64,000 bases of DNA from Cedecea neteri (GTDB taxonomy: Bacteria > Pseudomonadota > Gammaproteobacteria > Enterobacterales > Enterobacteriaceae): assembly GCF_000758305.1 (NCBI RefSeq), contig NZ_CP009458.1, forward strand, positions 4,402,001 to 4,466,000, written 5' to 3'. How positions within the stretch are numbered: the stretch's first letter is position 1; the number at the start of each line of letters is the position of its first letter. This document shows, in pieces, positions 25,133-33,810 of the stretch. Both the position numbers and the translations under genes were made by a program. The notes beneath the pieces were generated by a model, which saw nothing but the letters and a program-made list of their open reading frames with translations, did no database searches and was not told the origin of the DNA.

Positions 25133-26245
25133 TTACACCGCTCTGAAGGCGATCTCGCTTGGGATCACATCCCCGTTCCAGTAAAGCTGAGCCGCCACGC
25201 GCCCCGCCAGCTCACGATAGAGCGTAGTGATGTCGCTTTCCGGGCGATTAATGACCGTCGGCTTACCGGCATCCAGGTCTTCGCGCAGGGTGATGTGCAG
25301 AGGCAACTGCCCCAGCAGCGTGGTGTGATACTGCTGCGCCAGCTTCTCCGCGCCGCCGGTGCCGAATATCGGCTCCTGGTGACCGCAGTTGCTGCAGATA
25401 TGAATACTCATATTCTCGACAATACCTACCACCGGCACCTCAACTTTCTCGAACATCACGATCCCTTTACGGGCGTCGATCAGCGCGATGTCCTGCGGCG
25501 TGGTCACCACCATCGCCCCGGTAACCGGGATGTTTTGCGCCAGCGTTAGCTGGATGTCACCGGTACCCGGCGGCATATCGATCACAAGGTAATCCAGATC
25601 CGGCCACAGTGTTTCCTGCAGCATTTGCATCAGCGCTTTGCTGGCCATCGGGCCGCGCCATACCATGGCATTTTCGTCGGTGACGAGGTAACCGATCGAG
25701 TTAGTTGCCAGGCCATGCGCCACGATCGGCGCCATGTGTTTGCCGTCCGGGGACGTTGGGCGCTCATGTTCGGCACCCAGCATAGTTGGGATCGACGGGC
25801 CGTAAATATCGGCATCCAGAATACCGACTTTGGCCCCTTCAGCCGCCAGCGCCAACGCCATGTTGACCGCAGTGGTCGATTTCCCCACCCCGCCTTTGCC
25901 GGAGCTGACGGCAATAATATTTTTGACGCCGTTAATGCCGGGCTGGTTTTTCACCCGCTTCAGCGTGGCAATGTGGTGGCTGAGCTTCCAGTCTACTGCT
26001 TTTGCGCCGGTGATCCGCAGCAGGTCTGAACTGCAGGTCTCTTTTAAGGCATCAAACCCACTTTGCCAGGCGAACGGCATCTGCAGTTCAACGTGCAGCG
26101 TGTCGTCAAGCATGGCGACATGGTGCAGCGCTTTCAGCGCGGTGAGGTTATGTTTCAAGGTAGGGTGCTGAAAATTAGCCAGGGTCCCGGCAACCATCGC
26201 GCGTAGCTGTTCCGGGGACTTACTGGACGGGGATTGCGAATTCAT
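25133..26245 (-). CDS. mrp: Iron-sulfur carrier protein Mrp (ApbC)
   Basis: A 370-residue ParA/MinD-type P-loop ATPase that carries and inserts Fe-S clusters. An N-terminal MIP18-like domain is followed by the deviant Walker A SSGKGGVGKST at about residues 115-124, the DMPPGTGDIQLTL switch segment, and the C-terminal CSNCG motif whose two Cys bind the bridging cluster. Length matches E. coli Mrp (369-370). It is divergent from metG, the same arrangement as in E. coli. Confidence 0.94.
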   Translation of the reverse strand: MNSQSPSSKSPEQLRAMVAGTLANFQHPTLKHNLTALKALHHVAMLDDTLHVELQMPFAWQSGFDALKETCSSDLLRITGAKAVDWKLSHHIATLKRVKNQPGINGVKNIIAVSSGKGGVGKSTTAVNMALALAAEGAKVGILDADIYGPSIPTMLGAEHERPTSPDGKHMAPIVAHGLATNSIGYLVTDENAMVWRGPMASKALMQMLQETLWPDLDYLVIDMPPGTGDIQLTLAQNIPVTGAMVVTTPQDIALIDARKGIVMFEKVEVPVVGIVENMSIHICSNCGHQEPIFGTGGAEKLAQQYHTTLLGQLPLHITLREDLDAGKPTVINRPESDITTLYRELAGRVAAQLYWNGDVIPSEIAFRAV

Positions 26246-26407
26246 CCCGACTCCTTATGTTTTTATCGGACATTGCAATCCGCTAAGCATACCAGAAACC
26301 ACACCACCGATTCATATACGGTTATTGCGGGCTTTGGGGTTACTAAACAATTGCCAATCCGGTAATATCGAAGCCCCCTTTTTTAATCAGAGGATGCAAT
26401 CCCGACT

Positions 26408-28444
26408 ATGACTCAACCCGCGAAGAAAATATTGGTAACGTGCGCACTGCCGTACGCAAACGGCTCAATCCACCTCGGTCACATGCTGGAGCATATTCAG
26501 GCTGATGTCTGGGTCCGTTACCAACGAATGCGCGGCAACGAGGTTAACTTCATCTGCGCAGACGACGCCCACGGCACGCCTATCATGCTGAAAGCACAGC
26601 AACTGGGTATCACTCCAGAGCAGATGATTGCCGAAATGAGTCAGGAGCATCAGACTGATTTTGCAGGCTTTAACATCAGCTATGATAACTATCACTCCAC
26701 CCACAGCGACGAAAACCGCGAGCTGTCGGAGCTGATTTATGGCCGCCTGAAAGAGAACGGTTTTATTAAAAACCGCACGATTTCTCAGCTCTACGATCCG
26801 GAAAAAGGCATGTTCCTGCCGGACCGCTTTGTCAAAGGCACCTGCCCGAAATGTAAAGCCCCGGATCAGTACGGCGATAACTGCGAAGTGTGCGGCTCCA
26901 CCTACAGCCCAACCGAGCTTATCGATCCAAAATCCGTGGTGTCCGGCGCGACGCCTGAAATGCGTGATTCCGAGCACTTCTTCTTCGACCTGCCGTCCTT
27001 CAGCGAAATGCTGCAGGCGTGGACCCGCAGCGGCGCGCTGCAGGAGCAGGTGGCAAACAAAATGCAGGAGTGGTTCGAATCTGGTCTGCAGCAGTGGGAC
27101 ATCTCCCGCGATGCGCCATACTTCGGCTTCGAAATCCCGAATGCACCGGGCAAGTACTTTTACGTCTGGCTGGATGCACCAATCGGTTACATGGGTTCCT
27201 TTAAGAACCTGTGCGACAAGCGTGGCGACACCACCAGCTTCGAGGAATACTGGAAGAAAGATTCCACCACCGAGCTGTATCACTTCATCGGTAAAGACAT
27301 CGTTTACTTCCACAGCCTGTTCTGGCCGGCCATGCTGGAAGGCAGCAACTTCCGCAAGCCAACCAACCTGTTCGTTCACGGCTATGTGACGGTTAACGGC
27401 GCGAAGATGTCCAAGTCTCGCGGTACCTTTATCAAAGCCAGCACCTGGCTGAAGCACTTTGATGCCGACAGCCTGCGTTACTACTACACCGCGAAGCTCT
27501 CTTCCCGTATCGACGATATCGACCTGAACCTGGAAGACTTCGTGCAGCGCGTGAACAGCGACATCGTCAACAAAGTGGTTAACCTGGCCTCCCGTAACGC
27601 CGGCTTTATTGCCAAGCGTTTTGACGGCGTGCTGGCCGCAGAGATTGCCGATGCAGAGCTGTACAAAACCTTCACCGATGCGGCAGAAAGCATTGGCGAA
27701 GCGTGGGACAGCCGCGAATTTGGCCGTGCGATCCGCGAAATCATGGCGCTGGCAGATATCGCTAACCGCTACGTGGACGAGCAGGCTCCGTGGGTTGTGG
27801 CTAAACAGGAAGGCCGCGATGCCGATCTGCAGGCCATTTGCTCCATGGGCATTAACCTGTTCCGCGTGCTGATGACCTACCTGAAGCCGGTTCTGCCGTC
27901 GCTCACCGAGCGTACAGAAGCCTTCCTGAATGCCGAACTGAGCTGGGACAGCATCGCTACGCCGCTGCTGAACCACAAAGTGAACAGCTTCAAGGCGCTG
28001 TATAACCGCATTGAAACCAAGCAGGTAGAAGCCCTGGTGGAAGCGTCTAAAGAAGAAGTGAAAGCGCTGAATGCGGCACCGGTAACTGGCCCGCTGGCGG
28101 ACGATCCGATTCAGGAGACCATCACCTTTGATGACTTCGCGAAAGTGGATATGCGCATTGCGCTGATTGAGAAAGCAGAATTCGTGGACGGCTCCGACAA
28201 GCTGCTGCGCCTGACGCTGGATCTCGGCGGCGAAAAACGCAACGTCTTCTCCGGCATTCGTACCGCTTACCCGGATCCGTCTAAGCTGGAAGGTCGTCTG
28301 ACCGTGATGGTGGCCAACCTCGCTCCGCGTAAGATGCGCTTTGGCGTGTCGGAAGGGATGGTGATGGCCGCAGGTCCTGGCGGGAAAGATATCTTCCTGC
28401 TGAGCCCGGACAGCGGCGCTCAGCCTGGCATGGCGGTTAAGTAA
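26408..28444 (+). CDS. metG: Methionyl-tRNA synthetase
   Basis: A 678-residue class I aminoacyl-tRNA synthetase that charges tRNA-Met. The HIGH motif is in YANGSIHLGHM (residues 15-25), the zinc knuckle Cys pairs in CPKC and CEVC lie around 145-161, and the KMSKS motif is in GAKMSKSRG near 333. The C-terminal tRNA-binding OB domain begins at FDDFAKVDMRI (about 574) and gives the dimeric form. Length matches E. coli MetG (677). It is followed immediately by repeat copy 2. Confidence 0.97.
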   Translation: MTQPAKKILVTCALPYANGSIHLGHMLEHIQADVWVRYQRMRGNEVNFICADDAHGTPIMLKAQQLGITPEQMIAEMSQEHQTDFAGFNISYDNYHSTHSDENRELSELIYGRLKENGFIKNRTISQLYDPEKGMFLPDRFVKGTCPKCKAPDQYGDNCEVCGSTYSPTELIDPKSVVSGATPEMRDSEHFFFDLPSFSEMLQAWTRSGALQEQVANKMQEWFESGLQQWDISRDAPYFGFEIPNAPGKYFYVWLDAPIGYMGSFKNLCDKRGDTTSFEEYWKKDSTTELYHFIGKDIVYFHSLFWPAMLEGSNFRKPTNLFVHGYVTVNGAKMSKSRGTFIKASTWLKHFDADSLRYYYTAKLSSRIDDIDLNLEDFVQRVNSDIVNKVVNLASRNAGFIAKRFDGVLAAEIADAELYKTFTDAAESIGEAWDSREFGRAIREIMALADIANRYVDEQAPWVVAKQEGRDADLQAICSMGINLFRVLMTYLKPVLPSLTERTEAFLNAELSWDSIATPLLNHKVNSFKALYNRIETKQVEALVEASKEEVKALNAAPVTGPLADDPIQETITFDDFAKVDMRIALIEKAEFVDGSDKLLRLTLDLGGEKRNVFSGIRTAYPDPSKLEGRLTVMVANLAPRKMRFGVSEGMVMAAGPGGKDIFLLSPDSGAQPGMAVK

Positions 28445-28446
28445 CT

Positions 28447-28592
28447 CCCCTCACCCCAGCCCTCTCCCCACCGGGGAGAGGGTACAAAACAATCGAACTA
28501 CCTTGACTTTATCCCCTCTCCTTTTTAGAAAGAGGAATATGGCGATTTACTCTGCTTTTATCCCCTCTCCCTTTTAGGGAGAGGGTGAGGGT
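28447..28592. repeat. GC-rich inverted-repeat element, copy 2
   Basis: CCCTCACCCCAGCCCTCTCC begins the copy and GGGAGAGGGTGAGGG ends it. Internal hairpins CTCCCCACCGGGGAG and CTCCCTTTTAGGGAG are present. It separates convergent metG and mdfA and lies at the point where gene order departs from E. coli. Confidence 0.85.
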
Positions 28593-28596
28593 AAAA

Positions 28597-29829
28597 TCAG
28601 GCGTCTCTTGCCTGCCCGACAGTTTTATCCTTCAGGAACAACACCATCAGGCCAAGCCAAACCACCCCGCCCATCAGGTTAAACAGGCTGAACAACCCGT
28701 TGCCGCCGAACTGGTAGGCGTGCTTGCTCAGCTCAATACCGACGGTAAAGATCAGCATCTGCAGCATACCCATCGCCGCCGACACCGTGCCTTTACTCAT
28801 CTCGCTGGCAAACAGCGTCAGGCGCACCAGGCCGGCATTCGCCAGGCCGATGCCAAAGGCGTACAGGCTGAGGCCAGCGGTCATCCACAAATAAGCATGA
28901 GAAGAGACCACCGTTGCCACCGCCGCGACAACCAGGCCGGGTACAATCCACCAGCCGCCCATGATGATCAGGCTGCGCACGCTACGGCGGGAGGTCAGCT
29001 TGGCCAGAACCAGGTTACCCATAATCAGCGCGCCAAAGATAGGCACCTGCAGCAGACCGTATTCATAGCTGCTGAGATTCTCCCCGCTGATGATAATCAC
29101 CGGCGACTGGGCAATCCACGCCAGCAGCGGTAGGCTCACAAAGCCGGTCGCCAGCGCACCGGAGACAAAACGTAGATTTTTCAGTACCAGCTTGTAATCG
29201 CGCCCAAGCTCCTTCAGCGAAAGCTTTTCGCCGAGGCGAGTCGCCGTCTCCGGCATCGCTTTGTGCAACCCAAAGAAAGAGATAGCCGCCAGCAGCGCAA
29301 ACAGCACGAACATCGTTTCCCATGGCGCGACGTGGATCCACGCCGCCCCCACCAACGGCCCAAGCAGCGGCGCGATCAATGCCACGTTCGCCATCAGCGC
29401 GGTTATCTTGATGCAAACCGACTCTTCGAACGACTCCTGAATAGCGGCGTAACCCACCGCGCCAATAAAGCACAGGCTGACGCCCTGCAGGAAGCGCAGG
29501 AAGGTGAACTGCTGAATGTCCTGGGCCAGCAGCGTCGCGAGGCAGGTGACAATAAACCAGACCACGCCGGTCAGCATCACCGGTCGGCGGCCAATACGGT
29601 CAGAAAGTGGCCCGAGCAGCCACTGCAGGAACATTCCGCCCGCCAGATAAGCCGTCATCGATGTCGGCACCCATTCCACGCCCGCCTGGAACTGATCCAC
29701 CACGGCCAGCATCCCCGGCTGGATCATGTCATTGCCGATATAAGTTGAGAATTCGTAGAGCACCAGGCAGAGCGGGAACAGCAGCGCCTGACGGCCTAAC
29801 GATTTGTTAGCTATCGTATTATGTTGCAT
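28597..29829 (-). CDS. mdfA: Multidrug efflux transporter MdfA
   Basis: A 410-residue MFS drug:H+ antiporter exporting chloramphenicol, quinolones and lipophilic cations, and in E. coli also supporting alkaline growth. The key membrane acids E26 and D34 (LCLVLYEFSTYIGND) are in place, motif A is GPLSDRIGRRPV, and the helix-4 Arg is in FLRFLQGVSLCF. Length equals E. coli MdfA. A non-coding region with a PmrA-like box follows on the other side, so mdfA and ybjG promoters are divergent, as in E. coli. Confidence 0.95.
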   Translation of the reverse strand: MQHNTIANKSLGRQALLFPLCLVLYEFSTYIGNDMIQPGMLAVVDQFQAGVEWVPTSMTAYLAGGMFLQWLLGPLSDRIGRRPVMLTGVVWFIVTCLATLLAQDIQQFTFLRFLQGVSLCFIGAVGYAAIQESFEESVCIKITALMANVALIAPLLGPLVGAAWIHVAPWETMFVLFALLAAISFFGLHKAMPETATRLGEKLSLKELGRDYKLVLKNLRFVSGALATGFVSLPLLAWIAQSPVIIISGENLSSYEYGLLQVPIFGALIMGNLVLAKLTSRRSVRSLIIMGGWWIVPGLVVAAVATVVSSHAYLWMTAGLSLYAFGIGLANAGLVRLTLFASEMSKGTVSAAMGMLQMLIFTVGIELSKHAYQFGGNGLFSLFNLMGGVVWLGLMVLFLKDKTVGQARDA

Positions 29830-29945
29830 TAGGAACTCAGAAGATAAAGAAACGCGCAGAGTGTATTCAATTGCCCGTGCCAGCGGTAGTCAACGGCTGA
29901 CAAATAGCACGGGGTGTAAAGCCGCGCACATCATACCTCAATTCT

Positions 29946-29962
29946 ATTAAGGATTTCTTAAT
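29946..29962 (+). promoter_or_regulatory. Candidate PmrA (BasR) box upstream of the ybjG transcription unit
   Basis: ATTAAGGATTTCTTAAT contains two TTAA half-sites 11 bases apart, matching the PmrA direct repeat (YTTAAK-N5-YTTAAK) apart from the first base. A TATTCT hexamer follows 10 bases later and could be a -10. Salmonella ybjG (mig-13) is known to be PmrA-controlled, which supports the assignment. Confidence 0.55.
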
Positions 29963-30021
29963 CTGTGATGAATATTCTGCTGCCATGAATTTAAGGCCGG
30001 CACTGTCTTAGTAAAGACAAG

Positions 30022-30162
30022 ATGAAATATTTTCCTAAACCAACGGTAAATAAGACAAAACTGCTTTACCGTCTGCCGCCCCGCTTCTATCTTTTCCCGC
30101 TTTGCATCCTGATAATACGGGCTGCTATTTTTAGCTGGTTTTCCCGGGAGAAGGCCAGATGA
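30022..30162 (+). CDS. Small ORF 1 upstream of ybjG (46 aa, one membrane segment)
   Basis: An ORF of 46 codons, MKYFPKPTVNKTKLLYRLPP at the N-terminus, then a hydrophobic stretch FYLFPLCILIIRAAIFSWF suited to span the inner membrane, and a basic REKAR end. Its TGA overlaps the ATG of the next small ORF (ATGA). The ribosome site AAAGACAAG is moderate. It lies between a PmrA-like box and ybjG. I do not recognise the peptide and cannot exclude chance; the overlap chain is the main argument for coding. Confidence 0.4.
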   Translation: MKYFPKPTVNKTKLLYRLPPRFYLFPLCILIIRAAIFSWFSREKAR

Positions 30163-30281
30163 TGCGCGGGGCGCACTTTTTCAGCCACAGCCTGTGGACA
30201 GGTTGTTGGGTAGGGTTAATCCAGGTGGCGCTTCACGCCGCGATATCCACCTGGTCAGTTAAAGCACAGGACAAGTCATGA
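30159..30281 (+). CDS. Small ORF 2 upstream of ybjG (40 aa)
   Basis: An ORF of 40 codons beginning MMRGAHFFSHSLWTGCWVGL and containing a moderately hydrophobic centre. A strong GGAGAAGG site lies 8 bases before its ATG. The start overlaps the stop of small ORF 1 by 4 bases, and its own TGA overlaps the ybjG ATG by 4 bases, so all three frames could be translated in a relay. No family is recognised. It may alternatively be a leader whose translation gates ybjG. Confidence 0.4.
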   Translation: MMRGAHFFSHSLWTGCWVGLIQVALHAAISTWSVKAQDKS

Positions 30282-30886
30282 TGGAAACGCTCAACCAGAA
30301 TCTGTTTTTGCTCATTAATGCCACCCCGTCGTCGCCGGAGTGGATGATAAAGCTGGCGATATTCTTTGCCCGGGATCTGATCAGCATCGTCCCGCTGCTG
30401 ATCGTCGCGCTCTGGCTTTGGGGTCAGCGTAAGCAGATGCCGGCCCAGCGCCAGGTGGTGATCAAAACCGGCATGGCGCTGGTGATTAGCGTGGTGCTGT
30501 CATGGGTCATTGGGCAGTTGTTCCCGCATCCGCGTCCTTTTGTGGTCGGGCTGGGCTATAACTTCCTGCACCACGCGCCGGATGATTCTTTCCCGAGCGA
30601 CCACGGCACGGTGATCTTCACCTTCGCGCTGGCATTTTTATGCTGGCACCGCGTCTGGTCCGGCGTGATGTTATTTGTTATCGGCTGCGCGATTGCCTGG
30701 TCCCGCGTCTACCTCGGCGTGCACTGGCCGCTGGACATGCTCGGCGGTCTGCTGGTCGGCATGAGCGCCTGCCTGCTGTCGCAGATGGTCTGGAACCTGC
30801 GCGGGCCACAAATCCATCAGCGCCTGCATCAGATCTACCGCTACTGCTTCGCGCTGCCGATTCGTAAAGGCTGGGTGCGTGACTAA
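30278..30886 (+). CDS. ybjG: Undecaprenyl-diphosphate phosphatase YbjG (PAP2 family)
   Basis: A 202-residue membrane phosphatase that converts undecaprenyl diphosphate to the monophosphate for wall and LPS synthesis. The PAP2 signature is visible: GQLFPHPRPF for the first motif, PSDHGTVIF in the second with its His, and SRVYLGVHWPLDMLGG in the third. The C-terminus FALPIRKGWVRD is identical to E. coli. Two tiny ORFs with ATGA overlaps precede it, and a PmrA-like box lies upstream. A terminator follows before deoR. Confidence 0.93.
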   Translation: MMETLNQNLFLLINATPSSPEWMIKLAIFFARDLISIVPLLIVALWLWGQRKQMPAQRQVVIKTGMALVISVVLSWVIGQLFPHPRPFVVGLGYNFLHHAPDDSFPSDHGTVIFTFALAFLCWHRVWSGVMLFVIGCAIAWSRVYLGVHWPLDMLGGLLVGMSACLLSQMVWNLRGPQIHQRLHQIYRYCFALPIRKGWVRD

Positions 30887-30913
30887 GCGGTGCACCACAG
30901 GTAAGATGCATTA

Positions 30914-30943
30914 ACTAAAGCCCTGCCTTAGCGGGGCTTTTTA
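30914..30943 (+). terminator. Rho-independent terminator after ybjG
   Basis: AAAGCCCTGC and GCGGGGCTTT pair around CTTA and are followed by TTAA. It separates ybjG from deoR. Confidence 0.8.
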
Positions 30944-30959
30944 ATGTTCAGAGGCCGCT

Positions 30960-31724
30960 ATGGAAACCCGCCGTGAAGAGCGCATTAACCGCCTGGTACA
31001 GGCGCTGAAGCGCAGCGATAAAATTCATCTCAAAGAAGCCGCTCAGCTGCTGGGCGTCTCCGAAATGACCATCCGTCGCGACATCAACAATGAGCCTGGT
31101 CAGGTTGTGCTCCTGGGCGGATACGTGGTGCTGGAGCCTCGCAGTGCCGGGGCCAGCTACTATCTGTTGAGTGATGAAAAAACGCGACAGGTTGAAGAGA
31201 AACGCCACGCTGCCAGGCTCGCCGCACAGCATGTTCGCCCGCGCCAGACCGTGTTCTTCGACTGCGGCACCACCACGCCTTACATCATCGACGCCCTTGA
31301 CGACGATCTGCCTTTCACCGGCCTGTGTTATTCCCTCAACACCTTTCTGGCACTGCAGGAAAAGCCCAACTGCCGGGTGATTTTAAGCGGCGGCGAGTTT
31401 CACGCCAGCAATGCGATTTTTAATCCGATTAACTTTCAGGAGTGCCTGGGGAATATCTGCCCGGATATTGCCTTTTTATCCGCGGCAGGCGTCCACCTGC
31501 GCTACGGCGCAACTTGCTTTAATCTGAATGAGCTGCCGGTGAAGCATTGGGCGCTGAGCATGGCCCAGCGTAATATTCTGGTGGTGGATGACACCAAGTT
31601 TGGCAAGGTTCGCGCCGCCTGCATGGGGCCGCTGACGGCGTTTGATACAGTGATTACCAACCGGCCTCCCGCTGCGGAGTTTATCGACTTTGCCGCAGCG
31701 GAAAACCTGACGCTAACGTGGTAG
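30960..31724 (+). CDS. deoR: Deoxyribose operon repressor DeoR
   Basis: A 254-residue DeoR-family repressor that in E. coli represses deoCABD and nupG and responds to deoxyribose-5-phosphate. The HTH is in LKEAAQLLGVSEMTIRRDIN and the sugar-phosphate-binding isomerase-like domain has FDCGTTTPYII and VVDDTKFGKVR. Start METRREERIN matches E. coli. The gene is convergent with dacC, only 4 bases apart. cdd, which belongs to related nucleoside catabolism, lies elsewhere in the window. Confidence 0.93.
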   Translation: METRREERINRLVQALKRSDKIHLKEAAQLLGVSEMTIRRDINNEPGQVVLLGGYVVLEPRSAGASYYLLSDEKTRQVEEKRHAARLAAQHVRPRQTVFFDCGTTTPYIIDALDDDLPFTGLCYSLNTFLALQEKPNCRVILSGGEFHASNAIFNPINFQECLGNICPDIAFLSAAGVHLRYGATCFNLNELPVKHWALSMAQRNILVVDDTKFGKVRAACMGPLTAFDTVITNRPPAAEFIDFAAAENLTLTW

Positions 31725-31728
31725 GCGT

Positions 31729-32934
31729 TTAGGCGAACCAGCTCCCGAACCAACCGTGGAGCTTCATCAGCACAAAGTCCCACATGCGGCTGAAGAACCC
31801 GCCCTCTTCAACCGACTCCATCACCAGCAGCGGGCGCTGTTCGATGGATTTGCCGTTAAGCTGGAAGTCAATGGTGCCGACGGCCTGGCCTTTTTTCAGC
31901 GGCGCGGTTAGCTGAGGTTCGTTCAGCGTAAAGCTGGCTTTCAGGTTTTTCAGCTGACCACGAGGAATGGTCACCGAGCCACCTTCACCCGCGCCAAGAT
32001 TGACTTCACTCTTATCGCCAAACCAGACGCGCTGGGTCACGAAAGTGGCGTCAGGCTTGATTGGCGTTACGGTTTCGAAGAAACGGAAGCCCCAGGTCAG
32101 CAACTTTTCGCTCTCGTTAAAGCGAATGCGGTCGGTTTTTGTCCCCAATACGACGGAAATCAGGCGCATATCACCGGAGGTTGCCGAAGCAACGAGGTTA
32201 TAGCCTGCGCCCTCGGTGGTACCGGTTTTCATGCCATCAACGTTGAGATTAGAGCTCCACAGCAGGCGGTTACGGTTCGGCTGCTTGATATTGTTAAAGG
32301 TGAACTCTTTCTCTTTGTGCACCGCGTACTCGTCCGGCACATCGTGGATCAGCGCCTGCCCGAGCAACGCCATGTCGCGCGCGGTGCTGTACTGCCCTGG
32401 CGCGTCCAGGCCGTGAACGGTTTTAAAGGTGGTGTTGGTCAGCTTGAGCTTCTGTGCGTAGTTGTTCATCAGGCTGACAAACGAATCCTGACTGCCCGCC
32501 ACATAGTCGGCAATCGCAATACTGGCGTCGTTCCCGGACTGAATAATGACGCCTTTGTTCAGATCTTCCACCGAGACTTTATCGCCGGGTTTCAGGAACA
32601 TCAGCGAAGAGCCGCGCAGCACCGGGTTACCGGTCGCCCATGCATCTTTCCCGATAGTCACCATATCCGTCAGGTGAATCTTGCCTGCTTTCAGCGCCTG
32701 CCCTACCACGTAGCTGGTCATCAGCTTGGTCAGACTTGCCGGATCGAGTTTGTCGTCGGCATTTCCTTCCGCCAGCACCTTCCCGCTGGCGTAATCCATC
32801 AAAATCCAGGCTTTTGCATCGACCTGGGGAGCATCTGCGGTCTGCTCAGCGCTTAGCGCAGGAGCCGCTATCAGCAGCAGGGTTGTCCCTGCGACTAAAC
32901 CACGTAGTGTTGCAGGCATTTGCAAGATCGTCAT
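31729..32934 (-). CDS. dacC: D-alanyl-D-alanine carboxypeptidase DacC (PBP6)
   Basis: A 401-residue low-molecular-mass penicillin-binding protein that trims the terminal D-Ala of peptidoglycan pentapeptides. A signal peptide ends near residue 29 (PALSAEQ). The active-site motifs are SLTK (S67, K70), SGN (S133) and KTG in MKTGTTEGAGYN. The C-terminal beta domain is followed by the amphipathic membrane-anchoring helix (MWDFVLMKLHGWFGSWF). The start at 32934 is chosen because the signal peptide begins there; the longer frame is not needed. Confidence 0.95.
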   Translation of the reverse strand: MTILQMPATLRGLVAGTTLLLIAAPALSAEQTADAPQVDAKAWILMDYASGKVLAEGNADDKLDPASLTKLMTSYVVGQALKAGKIHLTDMVTIGKDAWATGNPVLRGSSLMFLKPGDKVSVEDLNKGVIIQSGNDASIAIADYVAGSQDSFVSLMNNYAQKLKLTNTTFKTVHGLDAPGQYSTARDMALLGQALIHDVPDEYAVHKEKEFTFNNIKQPNRNRLLWSSNLNVDGMKTGTTEGAGYNLVASATSGDMRLISVVLGTKTDRIRFNESEKLLTWGFRFFETVTPIKPDATFVTQRVWFGDKSEVNLGAGEGGSVTIPRGQLKNLKASFTLNEPQLTAPLKKGQAVGTIDFQLNGKSIEQRPLLVMESVEEGGFFSRMWDFVLMKLHGWFGSWFA

Positions 32935-33182
32935 AAAACCACCTGAGTATCCATTCTTAAAAAATTCACGGTGCGCACCGCCACCCAAAAGTCAGGGTGT
33001 GAGTAATAACGCACGAATCCACTTAAAGAAACATAGAGTTGGTAAAGTTTTTTAAGTTTATTCGATATCTGCGCGAGTTGCCGCCGTCACGCCATTTTTT
33101 TTAGCTTCGGTTGAGAAACAGTGGTGTTTTCGTGACCGGAGCCGGGCATACTCGATGTCCACCTGCAAAAAAAGGAACCACC

Positions 33183-33809
33183 ATGATTACCGTTTGGGGC
33201 AGAGATAACTCCACCAATGTTAAGAAAGTGCTGTGGTGTCTGGAAGAGCTGCAATTGCCGTACCGCTCCGTTCCCGCGGGCGGAAAATTTGGCCTGACGC
33301 ACGATGCCGAGTACCTGGCGATGAACCCGAATGGCCTGGTTCCGTGCATTCATGATGACGCACACGGGCTGACGCTGTGGGAATCCAATACCATCGTGCG
33401 TTACCTGGCCGCTGAATATGGCGGTGATTCTCTGTGGGTGAATAGCCCCGCCGAGCGAGCCAAAGGTGAAAAATGGATGGACTGGTCCGCCACAGCGGTC
33501 GCGGGCCCCTACCGTGGCGTATACGCCAGCCTGGTCAGAACTCCACCGGAAGAGCGTGACCATAAGCTGATTGAGCAAAGCATTGCGGCCTGCAACAAGC
33601 TGTTTGCTATTGCGGATGCGGAACTGGCTAAACAGCCGTGGCTGGGTGGCGAAGCCTTTGGCCTGGGCGACCTCGCCTTTGGCCCGCAAATCTACAGCCT
33701 GCTCAACCTTGATATTCCCTGGGATGCGGTGCCGAACCTTCAGCGCTGGTATCAGCAACTCACCCAGCGCCCGGCGTTCAAGAAAATTGTGATGATCCCG
33801 TTGACCTGA
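33183..33809 (+). CDS. gstB: Glutathione S-transferase GstB
   Basis: A 208-residue cytosolic GST. The thioredoxin-like domain starts MITVWGRDNSTNVKKVLW and carries PNGLVPCI and LWESNTIVRYLA, the glutathione-binding segments; the C-terminal helical domain has FGLGDLAFG and ends RPAFKKIV. E. coli GstB shows activity on bromoacetate and iodoacetamide. The start at 33183 has AAAGGAA upstream. It lies between dacC and yliI exactly as in E. coli and is convergent with yliI, whose stop is 1 base away. Confidence 0.93.
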   Translation: MITVWGRDNSTNVKKVLWCLEELQLPYRSVPAGGKFGLTHDAEYLAMNPNGLVPCIHDDAHGLTLWESNTIVRYLAAEYGGDSLWVNSPAERAKGEKWMDWSATAVAGPYRGVYASLVRTPPEERDHKLIEQSIAACNKLFAIADAELAKQPWLGGEAFGLGDLAFGPQIYSLLNLDIPWDAVPNLQRWYQQLTQRPAFKKIVMIPLT

Positions 33810-33810
33810 T

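Noticed and set aside
26465..27976. A 503-codon open frame on the minus strand opposite metG
   Set aside because: It is a shadow of the GC-rich metG codons; it has no family features or ribosome site, and metG is unmistakable.
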